Below, piece by piece: positions 18,701 through 23,780 of a DNA stretch of 23,780 nt (the stretch's first letter is position 1; each line of letters starts with the position of its first letter). The notes below the pieces were generated by a model. That model was not told where the DNA came from, did not search any database, and was given only the letters and a program-made list of their open reading frames with translations. The DNA comes from Suillus spraguei (Eukaryota; Basidiomycota; Agaricomycetes; Boletales; Suillaceae): positions 1 to 23,780 of the forward strand of contig JABCPU010000854.1 in NCBI GenBank assembly GCA_016800925.1. The letters are read 5' to 3'. The position numbers were made by a program, and so were the translations under genes.

Positions 18701-18791
18701 CAAAACAGTCGACCAGATACGCAAAAATAGGATGGCTGTAGAACGGAAGAAGGCTAAAAATGCTCGGCCGAGTCGTAAAGGAAGGAGTTAA
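15714..18791 (+). CDS. DBP10: ATP-dependent RNA helicase Dbp10 (60S ribosome assembly)
   Basis: Dbp10 is a nucleolar DEAD-box helicase needed for 60S subunit assembly. Four exons (15714-16017, 16066-16489, 16541-18100, 18161-18791) join to 972 residues; introns are 48, 51 and 60 bases, all GT-AG. Motifs in order: Q motif GYRTPTPIQ (115-123), motif I ARTGSGKT (142-149), PARELA (177-182), TPGR, DEAD (271-274), SAT (302-304), DVAARGLD (453-460) and HRVGRTARAG (481-490). An insert of charged residues around 365-390 (KHKKGKFKARH) sits where yeast Dbp10 also has one. The C-terminal Dbp10CT region follows: DEEYYMSHYQKNAMTEKG then SFAAQAQGAILDL. The tail is Lys/Arg-rich and includes SGRFDDWKKKARV and, near the end, KKAKNARPSRKGRS, as in yeast. 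Acidic start EEEEETESDF. Length is close to the yeast protein. No defects seen. Confidence 0.97.
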
Positions 18792-18840
18792 TTTTGGCAT
18801 GATCTGTTATTCCCCTACTTTTGCATATGGCATGTTATTG

Positions 18841-20627
18841 TCAAGCCGCATCTGAGTACTCCCACTTCACCCCTGAGCCTTGAACTAACGGCACGTCCAC
18901 ATCCTGCATTAGGTCTACCCCAACGCTGCGCAGAGCGTTCACACACCATTGGGGGTATCCAGTATCACCGAAGTAATCGAAGAAGAATGACCTTAAATAC
19001 TCAGGGAATCGACCTTCGAGGATAGCATCCCTTGCACCGCCCATAACCTGAGCCTGGAAAACAAGGTTATGGATTGTGAGGGCTGACCAAATATCAGCTA
19101 AGTATACCACAAGAAACGGTATTCAAATTACCGTGAGCACCAGCTGTCTCCACCGTGACAATGTGGTGCAACACAGCTCGAGACATGCCGCTTGTGCATG
19201 TCGGACAAGGGCAGTTCTTATCTATAGGTTCCATGCTCTTTATGTGCTTGCCGAGTTCTATTTCGTCAACCAATGAGTTCCGCATCGCATTGACGTTCGC
19301 AACAATAAGCGCACTGAGGTTGAGGGGCCCCTTGAAAGTCAAGGCCACACCAAATCTTGCAGTCCGAGTAGGGAATACGCAATCCGCCTGAGCAATTTCA
19401 GAGAACTTTGCGTCAAGGTACGTCGATCTCAAACTTACCATGTCAACACCCAATGCGACGCAAACCAGCAGATCTGAAGTTGGCGATCAGAGTTAACTGC
19501 GGGGAGCAAGCGATTCAAGCACCTTCTGCAAAACCTACGCCCATGGAGTATCGGGGCCCTAAGTGGGTAGAAGCTCGCAAAGGCTTTGGAGGATAAATCG
19601 ATACACTCACGATCTGAAGGTAGCCGGTCTGCACACTGCTTGATACTGTGCGAGATCAGGTGCACGAAGACAGCCCGAAGTCAAACTCACATCCTCCAAA
19701 ATACATCTCAATATGGTACATCAGGTCGCCCAAAGCCTCCAGATTAGTTGAAAAAGCCTACCTTTTTCTTCTCCTCCGCTAAGACCACCTATGGCATACC
19801 CAGTGACTTTGTCCTTCCGCTCGATCATTGCATCAAGACATAGATCTCGCAAGGCTGGGTCCAAACCTCCTTGAACAATGGCAAAAAGGTTCTGTTTGTC
19901 TTTTCGGCCGGATTTTTCATGCTGTTCGATGCAACGATCGAGCCATCGAACAGATCTGTGCATGGCCTCGCCGACTCGAGGCCCAACAGTCAAACTGCTG
20001 ACTGAGCCAGTATTAGACACAGGAAAAATCTATAATATGAGCACCCTTACCCACGTCATCTAGTTGCATGATAATATCCGCTCCGATTGAATGCTGTATA
20101 GAAATACTTTCTTCAGGCTGTGCCATTCATCAACAGAAGAAGGGGCGGTAATAATAAGGGACCGACCGTCAGCATCGTTGGCTCTCCATTGAATGGACTG
20201 GCAAATAAAGCACCATCCTCAGTAATATTGGTGAACTTGCTCAAGGAGACCAGCTGGAACCCTCCGCTGTCCTTTGAAAAGCTAAGTTTGAGTGTGACAG
20301 GCTTCCAAAAATTGCACTTACAGTGAGAAGGTTACGGTTCCAACCCTGGAATTTATGAGCCCCTCCTGCTTCATCAAGGACTTTAATCCCAGGTCGCAAA
20401 TTCAAATGGTATGTGTTGTTCAAAATGAGTGTGATACCAAGCGATTCAACCTGTTGTGGGGTCAAGCCTTTGATTGCTGCCTGTGTTGCTACGGGCATGA
20501 ATGTAGGAAGCATTGTGACGCCATCTGTGAACAACTTGAATCTAGCCCGCTCTACCGCAGTATCTGATAATAATTTTGCTCACGGGCAAGTTTCATTCTG
20601 CAAACTCGCGCTCGTGTTGTGTGGCAT
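18841..20627 (-). CDS. Queuine tRNA-ribosyltransferase catalytic subunit (QTRT1-type TGT)
   Basis: Exchanges G34 for queuine in tRNA-Tyr, -His, -Asn and -Asp. Twelve exons read: 20627-20606, 20563-20322, 20271-20167, 20117-20051, 20001-19762, 19706-19691, 19645-19611, 19558-19523, 19473-19439, 19387-19315, 19257-19132, 19082-18841; 412 residues, near the usual 400. Motifs: [32 protein letters not shown] with catalytic Asp (D89), [19 protein letters not shown], and [14 protein letters not shown] with nucleophile D268. Zinc ligands are C306, C308, C311 (NCPCPTC) and H337 (TIHN). One exon is only 16 bases and three are 35-36. The 57-base intron 19314-19258 is also open in frame, but skipping it restores family spacing. 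The first intron (20605-20564, donor GTTTGC) is my inference: it removes an in-frame TGA at 20582-20580; otherwise the first ATG is 20513. Identity is sure, start less so. Head to head with the TyrRS gene. Confidence 0.92.
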
Positions 20628-20842
20628 TTCGCAATGACTTCGAATTGCATATTTCAAGAACAGATCGGAGGAATCCAGAAAGTACAAATTCTAGAAGTTG
20701 CTCATTAAACTTGATAATGACTTGTCTGCATGCCTAGTTTGATCACGTGATTTACATAACTTTAAGCTTCTTTCAAAATTGATGGTGAACACACGAAAGA
20801 ATGCTTGAACCTGTTCGTAGATGGCCTAGTAATGCTCACCGA
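20628..20842. promoter_or_regulatory. Shared divergent promoter of transglycosylase and mitochondrial TyrRS genes
   Basis: Only 215 bases separate the two start codons. A perfect palindromic E-box, TCACGTGA, lies at 20743-20750, near the middle. In fungi this octamer is a classic site for bHLH factors of the Cbf1/USF kind. Being palindromic, it could act in both directions. No TATA box is obvious on either side. Confidence 0.5.
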
Positions 20843-22519
20843 ATGCTCCTCAGGTCGACGGCTATCCCCCGTGCTAGAAAAATACATTCAAGCCGAGACC
20901 TTTTATCGGAGTTGAGTGCCCGTCAACTCATTGCTGATGTGACGCGGTGAGAACTTGTAGTACTATTCGTGAAGTGGGAGGATTGTTGATGTGTTCCAGC
21001 CCAGATGATTTCGCTAAGCATTTACAAAAAGCACGGACCATCTATGCTGGGGTTGACCCAACAGCAAAGTCTTTACATGCAGGACACCTTATCCCGCTTC
21101 TTTGTCTGTTCCATTTCCACATCAGAGGGCATAACACGCTAGCACTTGTGAGCTTGCGCGTTTCTATATTGGAAATTGGCTGAATGTATTCAGATAGGTG
21201 GAGCAACGGGGCTTGTTGGAGATCCCTCTGGTCGTGCGATGGAACGCTCACTGTCGGAAAAGGCTCAGATTGAATCTAACACTATCGAGCTCACCGATTC
21301 TATCAAGCAATTTTTCTCTCGCGCAACAGAGTATGCCCTCGATAAGGCACCCTCCCTAACTACTCTTCCTCAACTACAAGTCGTCAATAACCTAGACTGG
21401 CTAAAGGAATTGAATCTGCTTGATTTCTTGCGGAGTACCGGCATTCATTTCCGCGTAAACCATATGCTGGCGAGGGATAGGTCCGTCGCTTTACCTTCCT
21501 ATATTTTCTTTGTCGATGACAATGTGATGTAGTGTAAAATTGCGAATGAATGCGCACAATGGCATCACGTTCACCGAGTTCACGTATCAACTTCTCCAAG
21601 GGTATGACTTCTACGAACTTTTTCGCACCAGGGGGTGTACTATTCAAGTAGGTGGATCAGACCAGTGGGGGAATATTCTTTCCGGCATCGACCTCATAAA
21701 CAAAGTCGAAAGAGATCATGTTGGACACAATGAGGGATGCTTTGCACTGACCACACCATTGCTAACAACCTCACAAGGCGAGAAGTTTGGAAAGAGCGCG
21801 GGGAACGCTGTGTGGCTTGACGAAAAACTCACAAGTTACCTGGACTTCTACCAGGTATGCTGGCTAATTATTACTGGACATCAGCTCAATTCTTCCGACA
21901 GTTCTTCCCCGTACAGCGGACGCTGATGTTGAGAAGTATCTCAAGATGTTTACTCTGCTTCCTATCGAAGAAATAGACGCTATTGTGCGAGAGCACGAAA
22001 TTCAACCTGAACGCCGATTAGCACAGAAACTCCTTGCCAAAGAGGTAACACTGATGATACACCGAAGTGAGAGCCATCCTGCTGTTCACTTGTGCTCTCT
22101 GACATGTTTTGCAGAGGAAGGCCTGGAAGCCGCACGGGTAGCAAACCAACATCCTTTTTGGAACAGACTACTCAACTCTGCACGCGAAAGATATTGTCAA
22201 ATCTCTTGCCAATGACCCACGGTTAGTTTCTCTGTACGGAGGACGAGTTGCTGGGAATCACGCTCCCAAATATTGCTGCCAAAATTCGGACTTACCTCAT
22301 CAAAGTGTTCGTCCGCCTTTCTCTGGTTCTACTGAAACCATTTGTTGATAACACTTTTTCAGCGACAGCACGACAACTTGCCCTCGGGAACGGTTTATAT
22401 TTGAACAACGTACCTCAGCCAGACGTGCACTTCAAACTTGAGAGGAGTCACCTGATCGATGGACAGGTGGCGATTTTACGTGCCGAAAGGACACACATCT
22501 GATTCTGGCACTGCGTTGA
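20843..22519 (+). pseudogene. MSY1: Mitochondrial tyrosyl-tRNA synthetase; intact front half, five frame breaks behind
   Basis: Charges mitochondrial tRNA-Tyr. Exons 1-4 (20843-20946, 21000-21147, 21194-21480, 21533-21854) are clean and give 287 residues: an Arg-rich mitochondrial presequence (MLLRSTAIPRARKIHSSR), [14 protein letters not shown] with the HIGH-type motif, IGGATGLVGDPSGR, VGGSDQWGN and the KMSKS-type motif KFGKS. Exons 5-7 (about 21902-22066, 22115-22306, 22363-22519) encode the anticodon-binding and S4-like C-terminal parts (ADADVEKYLKMFTLLPIEE, GLYLNNVPQPDV, HLIDGQVAILRA), but the frame slips five times: at the C run 21907-21910 (one base short), AAA 22143-22145 (one extra), about 22232-22235 (one extra), AAAA 22281-22284 (one extra) and about 22483-22489 (one short). 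I found no splice choice that avoids these. All are single-base indels, and no nonsense substitution is needed, so sequencing error is as likely as true decay. Confidence 0.85.
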
Positions 22520-23353
22520 GCATTCTCGTGCACTGTCACTTCTGACGCTGCCACATTCATAACTAGTATACGGTACATCAAGACCGGGCAGTACTAACAG
22601 TAATATCATAGTCAAAAACACCACATACTTTGAATGAATAGTTTTTATCTGTTGTCGTATCGCAGTAACGAAAGCGATCATCATTAACGTATAGACCCTG
22701 CAGGGATTTCTGCTTCACTTAGGGTTGGGACGCAGTAAAATTTAACTGCGTTTCAGAGATCATAGTGCCTTAGCATCGTAGCAAATGGCACAACTTTTGG
22801 TTATTGAACATTTAATGCTAGGGATGTCAGTAGACCAGACCCAAGTTGTACTGTGCATCACGTCGTCGTGTCTGATCACATGTAACTGAACTTTACTACC
22901 AGATATCGTGACTAGTAGGTGTCATGAACTTTGTGGATTCGATCACTGAACTTAAGTTCAGGGGGCCCTGCTGATCTGCTGCCACAGCTCATTGCAAACC
23001 CATCCAGGAAATGCGGTACGAACGGGCAAAGTACAAGCCTGACTCTGCAAAAATTCATCTTCCCGGCGTATGGTCCGTCTTAACTCCAATTGATAGGTCC
23101 CTCGCGGGTCTAGATGAGGCCGGTGAGACCTGCATATCCCTGTGATGCTGGGATACAAGGGGAACAAGAATGTATGCAGGAGACATTCGTCGATGAGTGA
23201 GTGCACTGGATACTAGAGACCGCCTACAGATTGACGAGGATGGGGTAATTTTGTAAGTTGGTCCAATGATTACACGACGCCCGTATGAAGCTGATAAGAA
23301 TTACATTAATATGACTTTTGTCACATGCTCCGCGTGACACATCCTCATAGCAG
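22520..23353. other. No supported gene
   Basis: Downstream of the TyrRS gene. A minus-strand frame (22958-23206, 82 codons, with RRTIRREDEFLQSQ) is open, but its plus-strand counterpart is partly open too, and I recognise neither. No RNA gene or repeat was found. Confidence 0.35.
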
Positions 23354-23734
23354 ATGGCCCAGTATAATAGGTCGACTAGTTTCCAAGTCTCCCCCATCAA
23401 AACTGATCGACTCGGAGTTGCGCACCTGGTCGACCTCGTCATTGATGCATCTATCACAGGCGGTTCGGTTCAAGGCTCACCTACTAGGTTTGTTCGTGAC
23501 CCCTCGGATCTCCAGCACAACTTGAATCGCCGTTGCTCTTCCCATGACATCTTAGTTCAATGGATTCTGCATGAGACTTGCAGCAGTACGACCCCTCCTC
23601 ATTCCTTACATGATAACATTGTCCTTCGTGAATTAATTCGTCATATTCCAGTGTTGATTCCTATAACATATGTAATGTGGACCAGATTTGGGCTGTATAA
23701 TTTTACTCGTTTTCTATGCCTGCCTGGAAGATGA
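23354..23734 (+). CDS. Unidentified ORF of 126 codons near right edge
   Basis: ATG at 23354 opens MAQYNRSTSFQVSPIKTDRL; the frame continues through VQGSPTRFVRDPSDLQHNL and TPPHSLHDNIVLRELIRH to LPGR, with its stop at 23732-23734. No family is recognised. The C-terminal third is hydrophobic (PVLIPITYVMW). A minus-strand frame overlaps its first part (23224-23457). No TATA box or clear splice signal was seen. It may be an exon of a gene running off the window. Confidence 0.25.
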   Translation: MAQYNRSTSFQVSPIKTDRLGVAHLVDLVIDASITGGSVQGSPTRFVRDPSDLQHNLNRRCSSHDILVQWILHETCSSTTPPHSLHDNIVLRELIRHIPVLIPITYVMWTRFGLYNFTRFLCLPGR

Positions 23735-23780
23735 ACAATCTTTCAGCGGTCTTTCACTTTTTACTTAAAACATACTCGAA

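Noticed and set aside
20564..20583. A 20-base intron (GTGAGC...ATCAG) at the transglycosylase start
   Set aside because: Too short to splice, and it would put the N-terminus out of frame. A 42-base intron from GTTTGC at 20605 fits instead.
22202..22362. Explaining the TyrRS frame breaks with a long intron from the GTTAGT at 22213
   Set aside because: It would remove the conserved stretch GITLPNIAAK and so does not restore a better protein. Single-base indels fit the homology more simply.
1..23780. CRISPR arrays, bacterial operons, rRNA genes or complete retrotransposons
   Set aside because: None seen. The repeats present are gene-sized duplications, one inverted repeat and the tRNA-like tandem array. 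No reverse transcriptase or integrase motif was found.

Overview
The window looks like nuclear DNA from a basidiomycete fungus, probably an Agaricomycete. Genes are split by many 42-60 base introns with GTRNGT-type donors, lie on both strands with short spacers, and encode proteins most like fungal families. No bacterial features were seen. All calls come from reading translations and splice sites by eye; no database search was run.

Layout. Bases 1-963 (minus) hold the first 236 residues of NMD3, the 60S export adaptor, running off the left edge. Bases 1401-3119 (plus) hold a fungal protein with an RNase H1 N-terminal (viroplasmin-like) domain and a problem at its 5' end. Bases 3505-15065 are a duplicated accessory block. 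A unit containing a small secreted Kre9/Knh1-like gene and the DASH kinetochore gene DUO1 occurs twice in direct orientation (about 3880-7430 and 9940-13625). A third partial unit carries only the Kre9-like gene (13626-15065). All three Kre9-like copies are open and spliced alike. Only the second DUO1 is intact; the first has two frame-breaking deletions, and an inverted relic of the DUO1 3' end lies at 3505-3780. The spacer between the two full units (7430-9940) is bounded by an 85-base inverted repeat and contains seven tandem 140-152 base repeats. Each repeat resembles a serine tRNA (box A, anticodon arm, perfect or near-perfect T arm, T-run).

Bases 15066-22519 are core genome again: DBP10 (nucleolar DEAD-box helicase for 60S assembly, plus), the queuine tRNA-ribosyltransferase catalytic subunit (minus, 12 exons including a 16-base exon) and, head to head with it, mitochondrial tyrosyl-tRNA synthetase (plus). 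The synthetase has an intact first half and five single-base frame breaks in the second half. Bases 22520-23780 contain no gene I can identify.

Together the core genes concern ribosome assembly (NMD3, DBP10) and tRNA function (transglycosylase, TyrRS). The transglycosylase modifies tRNA-Tyr among others, so the shared 215-base promoter with a TyrRS may be more than chance. The most unusual parts are the tRNA-like array and the interleaved Kre9-like/DUO1 duplication.
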